Source: an uncultured beta proteobacterium (GTDB lineage: Bacteria; Pseudomonadota; Gammaproteobacteria; Burkholderiales; Rhodocyclaceae). From it: a stretch of 9,952 nt of DNA. The notes under the pieces were generated by a model, which ran no database searches, was not told where the DNA came from, and was given only the letters and a program-made list of their open reading frames with translations. Both the position numbers and the translations under genes were made by a program. Position 1 is the stretch's first letter, and each line of letters opens with the position of its first letter. Location of the stretch: the NCBI GenBank assembly GCA_903953145.1, contig CAJBIL010000260.1, forward strand, positions 1-9,952. Reading direction: 5' to 3'. Shown here in pieces: positions 1 to 6,271 of this stretch.

Positions 1-1455
1 CAACGGTTTGACCGTAACCTGATCGTGATCGGCGGCGGCGCAGCGGGGCTGGTAACGTCCTATATCGCGGCGGCGGTCAAGGCCAAAGTCACCCTGATCG
101 AAAGGCACAAGCTCGGCGGCGACTGCCTGAATACGGGCTGCGTGCCGTCAAAGGCGCTGCTGCGTTCAGCGAAACTGCTGGCGCAGATGCGGCGCTCAAA
201 TGAGTTTGGTATTCGTAGCGCCAGGGCAGAGTTCGATTTTGCCGAAGTCATGGCGCGCGTACAAAGAATCATCAAGACCATTGCGCCGCATGATTCCGTC
301 GAGCGTTATACCGGGCTGGGTGTCGAGGTGATCGAAGGCGCTGCGACGCTGGTTTCGCCGTGGACGGTTGAGATCGTGGGCAACAATGGCGAGCGCCAGC
401 GGCTGTCGGCGCGCAGCATCGTCATCGCCACCGGTGCCCGCCCCTTCGTACCGCCGATTCCGGGGCTTGATGCGGTTGGCTATCTGACTTCGGACAACAT
501 CTGGGCATTGCACGAACTACCCGCGCGCTTGCTTGTGCTGGGCGGTGGCCCGATTGGTGCCGAGCTGGCGCAAGCCTTTGCCCGCCTTGGCGCCAGGGTC
601 ACGCAGGTGGAAATGGCGCCACGCCTGCTGATGCGCGAAGATCCGGAAGTTTCCGAGCAGGTGGTACAGCGCTTTCGTGCAGAAGGCGTCGATGTGCGGC
701 TGAATCACACGGCGATGCGTTTTGTCGTCGAAGCCGGCGAAAAAATCCTGATCGCTGCAAATACCGCGCATGGCGGTGAAGAGGTGCGCATTCCCTTCGA
801 TGCGGTGCTTGTTGCCGTCGGGCGCGCCGCCAATCTAAAAGGCTACGGCCTTGACGAATTAGGCATCAAAGCCGAACGCACCATTACGACCAACGCGTTT
901 CTGCAAACCAACTATCCCAATATCTACGCGGCTGGTGACGTGGCTGGCCCGTTCCAATTTACCCATACAGCGGCGCATCAGGCCTGGTACGCAGCGGTTA
1001 ATGCGCTGTTTGACCCGTTCAAAAAATTCCGCACCGATTATTCGGTGATTCCTTCAGCCACCTTCATTGAGCCCGAGGTCGCGCGTGTTGGCCTGAACGA
1101 GCTCGAAGCGCAGGCGCGCGGCGTTGCCTATGAAGTCACGCGCTACGACATTGATGACCTTGACCGGGCGATTGCCGATGGCGAGGCGCACGGGTTTGTT
1201 AAAGTGCTCACCGTACCGGGCAAGGACAAGATTCTCGGCGTCACCATCGTTGGCGAGCACGCCGCTGATCTGATCGCCGAATACGTCCTGGCCATGCGCT
1301 ACGGCCTTGGCTTGAACAAGATTCTCGGCACGATCCACATTTACCCGACCTTGGCGGAAGCCAACAAATACGCCGCCGGCAACTGGAAGAAGGCACACGC
1401 CCCGCAAAAACTACTGGCCTGGGTCGAGCGTTTTCATCGCTGGCGATTGGGCTAG
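1..1455 (+). CDS. FAD-dependent pyridine nucleotide-disulfide oxidoreductase (5' partial)
   Basis: A flavoprotein of the lipoamide dehydrogenase/mercuric reductase/glutathione reductase superfamily, expected to pass electrons from NAD(P)H through FAD to a redox-active cysteine pair; the final substrate is unknown. The frame is open from base 1. The eight codons before the first GTG (base 25) already form the strand leading into the first Rossmann motif, so the true start lies upstream and 484 residues are visible. Numbering from the first visible codon: FAD-binding GGGAAG at 11-16, redox cysteines 42 and 47 in GGDCLNTGCVPSK, ATGARP near 143-148, NAD-binding GGGPIG at 181-186, second FAD motif with Gly312-Asp313, and a C-terminal dimerisation domain with HIYPTLAE at 446-453. 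The usual lipoamide dehydrogenase catalytic His is Tyr448 here, so it is probably not a true E3 subunit. Related proteins often carry an N-terminal TVP38/TMEM64 membrane domain, which may lie outside the window. The next gene starts 13 bases after the stop codon, so they are probably co-transcribed. Confidence 0.88.
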   Translation, partial: QRFDRNLIVIGGGAAGLVTSYIAAAVKAKVTLIERHKLGGDCLNTGCVPSKALLRSAKLLAQMRRSNEFGIRSARAEFDFAEVMARVQRIIKTIAPHDSVERYTGLGVEVIEGAATLVSPWTVEIVGNNGERQRLSARSIVIATGARPFVPPIPGLDAVGYLTSDNIWALHELPARLLVLGGGPIGAELAQAFARLGARVTQVEMAPRLLMREDPEVSEQVVQRFRAEGVDVRLNHTAMRFVVEAGEKILIAANTAHGGEEVRIPFDAVLVAVGRAANLKGYGLDELGIKAERTITTNAFLQTNYPNIYAAGDVAGPFQFTHTAAHQAWYAAVNALFDPFKKFRTDYSVIPSATFIEPEVARVGLNELEAQARGVAYEVTRYDIDDLDRAIADGEAHGFVKVLTVPGKDKILGVTIVGEHAADLIAEYVLAMRYGLGLNKILGTIHIYPTLAEANKYAAGNWKKAHAPQKLLAWVERFHRWRLG

Positions 1456-1457
1456 GC

Positions 1458-1463
1458 GAGGTG
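1458..1463 (+). promoter_or_regulatory. Ribosome binding site selecting a TTG start
   Basis: GAGGTG lies five bases before the TTG at 1469. No ATG or GTG occurs in that frame before the first conserved strand of the glycosyltransferase domain, so this site supports TTG as the initiation codon. Confidence 0.6.
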
Positions 1464-1468
1464 CGCTT

Positions 1469-2860
1469 TTGAATAATCTGAATAATCTGAAGCGTCTGAA
1501 TTATTCGACTAATTTAGGGGCATCACCAGGTCTGTCGATCATCCTGCCGGTGTTGAACGAGGTGGCCAGCCTTGCGGCACAGATCGCCGCGCTCCAGCCC
1601 TTGCGCGCGGCCGGCGCCGAGCTGGTGGTGGTGGATGGCGGCAGCACCGATGGCAGCCTTGGCGTAATCAACCCGGCGCAGGTCGATCAACTGCTCGTCA
1701 CCCCGCGCGGCCGCGCTTTGCAGATGAATGCCGGTGCCCGTGCCAGCCGTGGCGAGGTGCTGCTTTTCCTGCACGCGGATACCCGGCTGCCGCCTGCCGC
1801 TGATGCTGCGATTCAATCGGTCATGCAGCGTGGCGCGTCCTGGGGGCGTTTCGATGTTTCTATCGCGCACCCGCACCCCCTGTTGCGCATCGTCGAACGC
1901 ATGATGTGCTGGCGTTCGCAGCTGACCGGGATCGCGACTGGCGATCAGGCGATTTTTGTGCGTAAGACAGTTTTCGAGGCAGTTGGCGGCTACCCGGAAA
2001 TCCCGCTGATGGAAGACATCGCGTTGTCGAAGCGGCTCCGGCAAATCACGGCACCGGCTTGTTTACGTGAACGCGTGACCACCGCCGGCCGGCGCTGGGC
2101 GCAGCACGGGGTAGGGCGCACCATCCTGCTCATGTGGCGTTTGCGTGCCGCGTATTTTCTGGGCGCTGATCCACGGCAACTGGCGATCCGTTACGGATAC
2201 GCGCCCGCTCCCGCAGTCCCCACACGCCCTTTGGATAGCGAACACCCGCCCCTGGCTGTGTTCAGCAAGGCGCCGCTGGCGGGGCAGGCCAAAACGCGGC
2301 TGGCATCGGCGCTGGGCGCAGCGGGTGCGGCACGCTTGCAGCGCCGCTTGACGTTGCGCACGCTAAGTGTTGCCCAGCAGGCAGGGCTTGGGCCGGTGAC
2401 TTTGTGGTGCGCGCCGGATCACCGCCAGCGGTTCTTTCGTGCGCTGCAACGCAGCCGGCAAATTGACCTGCGCAGCCAGACCGGCGATGACCTTGGCCAG
2501 CGCATGGCGAGTGCCTTCGCGGTACACGCCGGCCCGTTGCTTTTGATCGGGTGCGATTGCCCGGCCTTAACCCCGGCGCACCTCGCTGACGCCGCAAGCC
2601 GCTTGCGCGAGGGCAACGACGCCGTTTTCATCACCGCCGAAGACGGCGGCTATGTGCTGGTTGGTCTGCGCTGCCCGCAGCCGGCGCTATTCACCGGGGT
2701 CGACTGGGGAACGGCGCAGGTCATGGCGCAAACGCGGCAGCGCCTGATTGAACACGGGCTGCGCTGGGTCGAACTTGGCCCGCTGTGGGATGTCGACCGG
2801 CCGGCTGATCTGCCCCGCCTGCTTCAACTTGATCCTGCGTTATACGGTGCCTGCGCATGA
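1469..2860 (+). CDS. Bifunctional TIGR04283/TIGR04282 glycosyltransferase-like fusion (arsenosugar/rSAM-selenodomain associated)
   Basis: This 463-residue protein joins two nucleotide-sugar-type transferase domains usually met as separate proteins. Residues about 22-235 are a GT-A family 2 glycosyltransferase of TIGR04283 type, with SIILPVLNE at 23-31, DGGSTDG at 56-62, the DxD-like HADT at 102-105, GDQ at 158-160 and MED at 181-183. After a proline-rich linker (about 236-260), residues 261-455 match TIGR04282/DUF2064, a nucleotidyltransferase-like fold, with FSKAPLAGQAKTRL at 265-278, GCDCPALTP at 361-369, EDGGYVLVG at 391-399 and LWDVDRPADL at 439-448. Both families are named from radical SAM/selenodomain loci and are now annotated as arsenosugar biosynthesis glycosyltransferases; the real substrate here is inferred only. 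There is no signal peptide, so it should act in the cytoplasm. The first 17 residues are Asn/Leu-rich and poorly conserved in appearance. The stop overlaps the next start by four bases (ATGA), implying translational coupling. Confidence 0.88.
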   Translation: MNNLNNLKRLNYSTNLGASPGLSIILPVLNEVASLAAQIAALQPLRAAGAELVVVDGGSTDGSLGVINPAQVDQLLVTPRGRALQMNAGARASRGEVLLFLHADTRLPPAADAAIQSVMQRGASWGRFDVSIAHPHPLLRIVERMMCWRSQLTGIATGDQAIFVRKTVFEAVGGYPEIPLMEDIALSKRLRQITAPACLRERVTTAGRRWAQHGVGRTILLMWRLRAAYFLGADPRQLAIRYGYAPAPAVPTRPLDSEHPPLAVFSKAPLAGQAKTRLASALGAAGAARLQRRLTLRTLSVAQQAGLGPVTLWCAPDHRQRFFRALQRSRQIDLRSQTGDDLGQRMASAFAVHAGPLLLIGCDCPALTPAHLADAASRLREGNDAVFITAEDGGYVLVGLRCPQPALFTGVDWGTAQVMAQTRQRLIEHGLRWVELGPLWDVDRPADLPRLLQLDPALYGACA

Positions 2861-3975
2861 AGTATCTAGTGCTGATCGGCGGCGGTCATGCTCATGTACA
2901 GGTGCTGGCGGCGCTTGCTGCATCGCCCATGCCGGGCGTCTCGGTCACCCTCGTTTCGCCGTATGCCCGGCAGATTTACTCCGGCATGCTACCCGGCTGG
3001 ATCGCAGGGCATTACGCGATTGATCAATGTGCGATCCGCATTGATCTGCTGGCCCGGCGCGCCGGCGTTGGCTTCGTGCTGGCCAGCGCCGTGGCGCTGA
3101 ATCTCGCTGCGCGAACGGTGCTGTGCAGCAATGGCGAAACCTGTGCTTTTGACCTGATCTCGATTGATTGCGGGCCGAGTGTTGATCTGTCGAACATCCC
3201 CGGTGCCACTGAGCATGCCATCCCGATTCGCCCGATCGAGCAATTTGTCGCCGCGTGGCCGGCCTTGCTCGAGCAGGCAAGGCAAAGCACAGGCGGCTTT
3301 CGGGTGGCGATTGCCGGCGACGGTGCTGCCGGTACCGAGCTGGCATTTGCATTACAGGCCCGTTTTGCCAGCGAAAATCTGCATCAGGCGAGCGTCAGCC
3401 TGATCGGCAGTCACGATGCACCGCTCGCCGGTTTTCCCGGTGCCTTGCGGCGCAAAGCCTTGACGCTGCTGAGTCGCGAGGGTATTCATTGCATTCCGCA
3501 ATGCCGCGTGCTGGCGGCACTGCCGGGTGCGCTGCGTTTGTCGGACGGTCGCCGTTTTGCCGCCGATGCGAGCCTGATCGTCACCGGCGCTGCTGCGCCG
3601 GCGTGGCCCGCCGACAGCGGCCTGGCGACTGATGCAGGGGGTTTTATCCAGGTGAGCCGAACACTACAGAGCCGCTCCCACCCCTTCGTCTTTGCTGCCG
3701 GCGACATCGCCGCGTATGCCGACCCGCGCCCAAAATCAGGCGTTTTCGCCGTACGCGCCGGGCCACCGCTCGCCGGTAATCTGCGCGCAGCCCTAGCCGG
3801 CCAAGCCTTGCAGCCCTGGGTGCCGCAGCCCCATGCCCTTTATCTGATCAGCACCGGCAAGCGCTATGCCTTGGCCAGCCGCGCTTCACTGACCGCTTCC
3901 GGTCACTGGGTATGGCGCTGGAAAGACTGGATTGATCGCCGCTTCATGCGGCGCTTTGAGGTGCGGCAGGCGTAA
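2857..3975 (+). CDS. TIGR03169-type FAD/NAD(P) oxidoreductase (SelD N-terminal-like, stand-alone)
   Basis: A 372-residue flavoprotein with two Rossmann domains, resembling type II NADH dehydrogenases and the flavoprotein region fused to the N-terminus of some SelD selenophosphate synthetases (family TIGR03169). Visible signatures are LIGGGHAHVQVL at 6-17, YSGMLPGWIAGHY at 41-53, the second nucleotide-binding motif GDGAAG at 154-159, the FAD motif FVFAAGDIAAY at 277-287, and the family's characteristic tail WVWRWKDWIDRRFMRRFE near 351-368. There is no SelD (ATP-binding, PurM-like) domain: the protein stops after this tail. There is no CxxC redox pair, so it probably transfers electrons directly from flavin to a small acceptor or quinone; the acceptor is unknown. 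It starts with ATG inside the stop of the glycosyltransferase gene, and both belong to the same transcript. The gene ends three bases from the convergent cheD stop. Confidence 0.88.
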   Translation: MKYLVLIGGGHAHVQVLAALAASPMPGVSVTLVSPYARQIYSGMLPGWIAGHYAIDQCAIRIDLLARRAGVGFVLASAVALNLAARTVLCSNGETCAFDLISIDCGPSVDLSNIPGATEHAIPIRPIEQFVAAWPALLEQARQSTGGFRVAIAGDGAAGTELAFALQARFASENLHQASVSLIGSHDAPLAGFPGALRRKALTLLSREGIHCIPQCRVLAALPGALRLSDGRRFAADASLIVTGAAAPAWPADSGLATDAGGFIQVSRTLQSRSHPFVFAAGDIAAYADPRPKSGVFAVRAGPPLAGNLRAALAGQALQPWVPQPHALYLISTGKRYALASRASLTASGHWVWRWKDWIDRRFMRRFEVRQA

Positions 3976-3980
3976 CGCCT
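3968..3980. terminator. Short inverted repeat between convergent genes (weak terminator candidate)
   Basis: AGGCG-TAA-CGCCT spans the flavoprotein stop codon and reaches the cheD stop. The stem is only five base pairs with a three-base loop, and neither strand shows a T-tract afterwards. It sits exactly where two transcripts converge, which is the main reason to list it. Confidence 0.22.
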
Positions 3981-4611
3981 AAAACAACTCCACCTCACCT
4001 GACACCGGCTTCTCGCCAACGCTGTCGAGGTAACGTTTTTCCTGGTCGGCAATGGTGTTGTTGTGCAGGGAGCGCAGGCGTTTGACCTTGACGCGGCCGC
4101 TCAGCGGGAAGTAAACGATCATTCTGGGGAAGACGTCGCCAACGTCTTCGGAGGTCACTTGCAAACCTTCGTCCTTGAGGTAGCTGCGGACAAAGGAGAT
4201 GTTGCGCAGGCCGATGTCGGTCATTTTTTCCATGATGCGCCCGCCGCCAAAAATCTTGACTTCGAGGTTTTCGCGGCGCCCGCCGTTACGCATGATGCCG
4301 TTGATCAGGTGCTCCATGGCATAGTTGCCATAGCGGGTAGCCGAACTGAGGCCGGTGGCTTTCCATTCGTCCGGTTCGGCGCTGAGAATAGCCGGCAGCA
4401 TGAAGTGGTTCATCCCGCCGATCCCCAGGTTCCGGTCACGAATGCATGCCGAAATGCACGATCCGAGCGTGGTGCTGATGCCTTCATCGTTCCGCGTGAC
4501 GTAATACTCACCCGGCAGGATGCGCGCCGCGTAAGACTCCAGACTGTTGTTCCAGGCACGCTTGACGTGCTCGAAGCCCGGTAGGACGGGCGGTGGGGGG
4601 CGAAGTGACAT
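3979..4611 (-). CDS. cheD: Chemoreceptor glutamine deamidase CheD
   Basis: CheD deamidates specific glutamines of methyl-accepting chemotaxis proteins to glutamate, tuning receptor signalling and adaptation in the cytoplasm. The 210-residue product has the family core: GEYYVT at 34-39, TTLGSCISACIRD at 47-59 with the presumed catalytic Cys52, and GGMNHFMLP at 65-73 with His69. The 17-residue gap between Cys and His matches Thermotoga maritima CheD (Cys27 and His44). The residue matching Thr21 of that enzyme is Ser46, beside Thr47 and Thr48. An N-terminal extension of about 25 residues (PPPPVLPGFEH) precedes the core. I place the start at 4611 because AGGGA lies a few bases upstream; the open frame continues to 4707, but that would overlap the HDOD gene and add a basic tail unlike CheD. 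It is the last gene of the minus-strand group, and no cheA, cheB, cheR or receptor gene is in the window. Confidence 0.93.
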   Translation of the reverse strand: MSLRPPPPVLPGFEHVKRAWNNSLESYAARILPGEYYVTRNDEGISTTLGSCISACIRDRNLGIGGMNHFMLPAILSAEPDEWKATGLSSATRYGNYAMEHLINGIMRNGGRRENLEVKIFGGGRIMEKMTDIGLRNISFVRSYLKDEGLQVTSEDVGDVFPRMIVYFPLSGRVKVKRLRSLHNNTIADQEKRYLDSVGEKPVSGEVELF

Positions 4612-4644
4612 GGCTTCCCTGAGGCTTTCCTGATATTTCCTGCG
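4612..4644 (-). promoter_or_regulatory. Three tandem 11-base Shine-Dalgarno-like repeats before cheD
   Basis: Read on the minus strand, the gap between the HDOD stop and the cheD ATG holds CGCAGGAAATA, TCAGGAAAGCC and TCAGGGAAGCC back to back, the last directly touching ATG. Each has an AGGRAA core that resembles a ribosome binding site. Only the copy next to ATG is at working distance. The others may be relics of duplication or standby sites. Confidence 0.5.
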
Positions 4645-4651
4645 ATGCTTT

Positions 4652-5509
4652 TTAACTGGCCGTGGCGAACAAACGCTCGACTTCGATGATTTCGGCCTGC
4701 GCTTCACGCACGGTGGGTTCGATGCAGTCTTTGCTGAGTCCAGTGAGCTCCCAGGCCAGCGGGTCGATGGGCGCCACGTCGTCTAGTTCGAGCGTGTCGA
4801 TTTCGGCCATCAGCGCGAGAATGTTGCCCAGGTGCACGACAGCCACTTCACGCGGATGGCGAGTGGCATTGCCAATGTCGTGATGGTGGGCGATGCATTC
4901 TTCAAGTAGCGGCGGGAGGTTCCACTGGCGGGCCAGCTCGCCGCCAACGGTGCTGTGGTCGAAGCCGATAATCTGGCGTTCGGCTTCGTAAATCGGCAAA
5001 TCATCCTGACTATCAAGCACCAGCATCAGGGATTCCTGCGCCTGTTTCGGCAAACGATTGAAAATCACCAGTTCGCCGATGTCGTGCAGCAGACCGGCCG
5101 TGAACAGCGCATCGCGGTCGCAACGCCCGGCCTGCCTGGCCAGGCTACGCGCGATCAGCGCACAGAAAAGGCTGTGCCGCCAGAAGTTGGCCATCGAAAC
5201 GAGATTGTTTGGCAGCCCGGAAAAACTGCTGGCCACCGACATCGAGAGCGCCAGATTGCGGATCTGCGACGTGCCGATAATCGATACTGCCCGCGCCACC
5301 GTATCCACGGATGACGGGAAGCGGTACAGCGCACTGTTGGCGACGCGCAGCAGGCGGATGGTGAATGACGGGTCGCGGCTGACGGCTTCGGCGATGTCGC
5401 TGGCCGAACTGTTCGGGTCGTCGATCAGCCGGTTGATGCGCAAATAAACATCGGGCAGCGTAATCAGGCCGCCGATGTCTTTCGCGAGGTCACTGGCGCT
5501 GAGCTTCAT
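4652..5509 (-). CDS. HDOD domain protein (signal-transduction output)
   Basis: A 285-residue soluble protein that is almost entirely one HDOD domain, a relative of HD phosphohydrolases found in bacterial regulation, often beside chemotaxis or cyclic-di-GMP genes; its molecular activity is generally unknown. The family pattern is clear: SRDPSFTIRLLRVANSALY at 44-62, a conserved helix AVSIIGTSQIRNLALS at 74-89, WRHS at 110-113, LLHDIGEL at 140-147, FDHSTVGGELARQW at 183-196 and IAHHHD at 206-211. Several potential metal ligands of a true HD enzyme (His112, His142, Asp143, His185, His208-210) are present, which leaves catalysis open. It has no receiver, GGDEF or EAL domain and no membrane segment. 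Its ATG overlaps the dsbC stop (ATGA), so translation is probably coupled. cheD follows after 40 bases, which suggests a link to receptor modification or motility control; that is inference. Confidence 0.9.
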   Translation of the reverse strand: MKLSASDLAKDIGGLITLPDVYLRINRLIDDPNSSASDIAEAVSRDPSFTIRLLRVANSALYRFPSSVDTVARAVSIIGTSQIRNLALSMSVASSFSGLPNNLVSMANFWRHSLFCALIARSLARQAGRCDRDALFTAGLLHDIGELVIFNRLPKQAQESLMLVLDSQDDLPIYEAERQIIGFDHSTVGGELARQWNLPPLLEECIAHHHDIGNATRHPREVAVVHLGNILALMAEIDTLELDDVAPIDPLAWELTGLSKDCIEPTVREAQAEIIEVERLFATAS

Positions 5510-6216
5510 TTACCGGGCTGCTGCGCCAGCTTTTCTTCGATGCGGGCTACCGGGACGGCGCCGGGGATGCGTTCGCCGTCAGCAAAAAAGATGGTCGGCG
5601 TGCCGTTGATGGCCAGCTTGCGTCCTGCTTCAACGGTTTTTTGCACGGCGGCGGTGTCACAGTCACTCTTGCCTGTGGGGGCTTTGCCATCAACCATCCA
5701 GTCGTTCCAGGCTTTTGCCTTGTCGGTGGCGCACCATATCTGCTTTGATTTCTCAAGTGAATCCGGCGAAAGAATCGGGTAAAGGAAGGTGTAAATGGTG
5801 ACGTTGTCGAGTTTGGTCAGATCCTTTGCCAGCTTTTTGCAATAGCCGCAATTCGGATCTTCAAAAGTGGCGAACATTCGCTTGCCGTCGCCGCGCACCT
5901 GTTTTACGGCGAGTTCGAGCGGCAGGTCGGAGAATTTGATCGCGGTCAGCTTCTGGATGCGCTCGTTGGTGATGTTCTTCATGTTTTTGGTGTCGACCAG
6001 CTTGCCTTCAAAGAGCAGCGCTGACACTTTTTCATCGGTATAAATGATGTCGCCCCCGACAAAAATCTCGTACAGGCCAAGGTAAGGCGTTTTGGTGACG
6101 CGGTCGACCTTGCTGTTGAGCTTGGCCTCAACCGCCGTCCTGACGCTTGCTTCGTCAGCAATCGCCGGCAGGCACAGGGCAGCGGCAAGCGCCATCGGCA
6201 GTAGTTTCTTGAGCAT
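5506..6216 (-). CDS. dsbC: DsbC-family periplasmic disulfide isomerase
   Basis: A thiol:disulfide interchange protein that reshuffles wrong disulfides in periplasmic proteins; in well-studied bacteria it is a V-shaped homodimer kept reduced by DsbD. The 236-residue product starts with a typical signal peptide (KK at 3-4, hydrophobic 5-18, cleavage likely after Ala-Ile-Ala at 18-20). An N-terminal dimerisation domain occupies about 21-85 and a thioredoxin-fold catalytic domain follows, with active site Cys123-Gly-Tyr-Cys126 inside DPNCGYCKKL and the cis-proline loop Thr206-Pro207. Cys162 and Cys186 match the second, structural disulfide of DsbC. I chose the ATG at 6216 because GGAGAA lies four bases upstream and a signal peptide begins directly; an in-frame start at 6270 would bury that signal. 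It lies 55 bases after the hydroxylase stop and overlaps the HDOD start by four bases, so it is probably in the same operon. DsbG is a less likely alternative. Confidence 0.92.
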   Translation of the reverse strand: MLKKLLPMALAAALCLPAIADEASVRTAVEAKLNSKVDRVTKTPYLGLYEIFVGGDIIYTDEKVSALLFEGKLVDTKNMKNITNERIQKLTAIKFSDLPLELAVKQVRGDGKRMFATFEDPNCGYCKKLAKDLTKLDNVTIYTFLYPILSPDSLEKSKQIWCATDKAKAWNDWMVDGKAPTGKSDCDTAAVQKTVEAGRKLAINGTPTIFFADGERIPGAVPVARIEEKLAQQPGK

Positions 6217-6220
6217 TGAG

Positions 6221-6226
6221 TTCTCC
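6221..6226 (-). promoter_or_regulatory. dsbC ribosome binding site
   Basis: GGAGAA on the minus strand, four bases before the ATG at 6216. It decides between this start and an upstream in-frame one at 6270. Confidence 0.65.
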
Positions 6227-6271
6227 GTTGAATAGTTTGGCAGGTGAGGTTGATTCGGTCGTGATGTCACG

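Noticed and set aside
1..1455. Mercuric reductase (merA) as the identity of the first gene
   Set aside because: No C-terminal vicinal cysteine pair (the visible tail lacks cysteine) and no mer genes next to it, so a Hg2+ role is not supported.
1523..2044. A 173-codon minus-strand open frame inside the glycosyltransferase gene
   Set aside because: It is antisense to a well-supported family domain; long antisense frames are expected in GC-rich coding DNA. No recognisable motif or ribosome binding site.
4063..4584. A 173-codon plus-strand open frame opposite cheD
   Set aside because: CheD motifs on the minus strand are unambiguous; the opposite product shows no domain.
4612..4707. Upstream start for cheD at 4707
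   Set aside because: It would overlap the HDOD 3' end by 56 bases and add a 32-residue basic tail unlike CheD; the ATG at 4611 has AGGGA at proper distance.
6217..6271. A separate promoter for dsbC in the 55-base gap
   Set aside because: No pair of boxes resembling a sigma-70 promoter could be found by eye; read-through from the hydroxylase gene is simpler.
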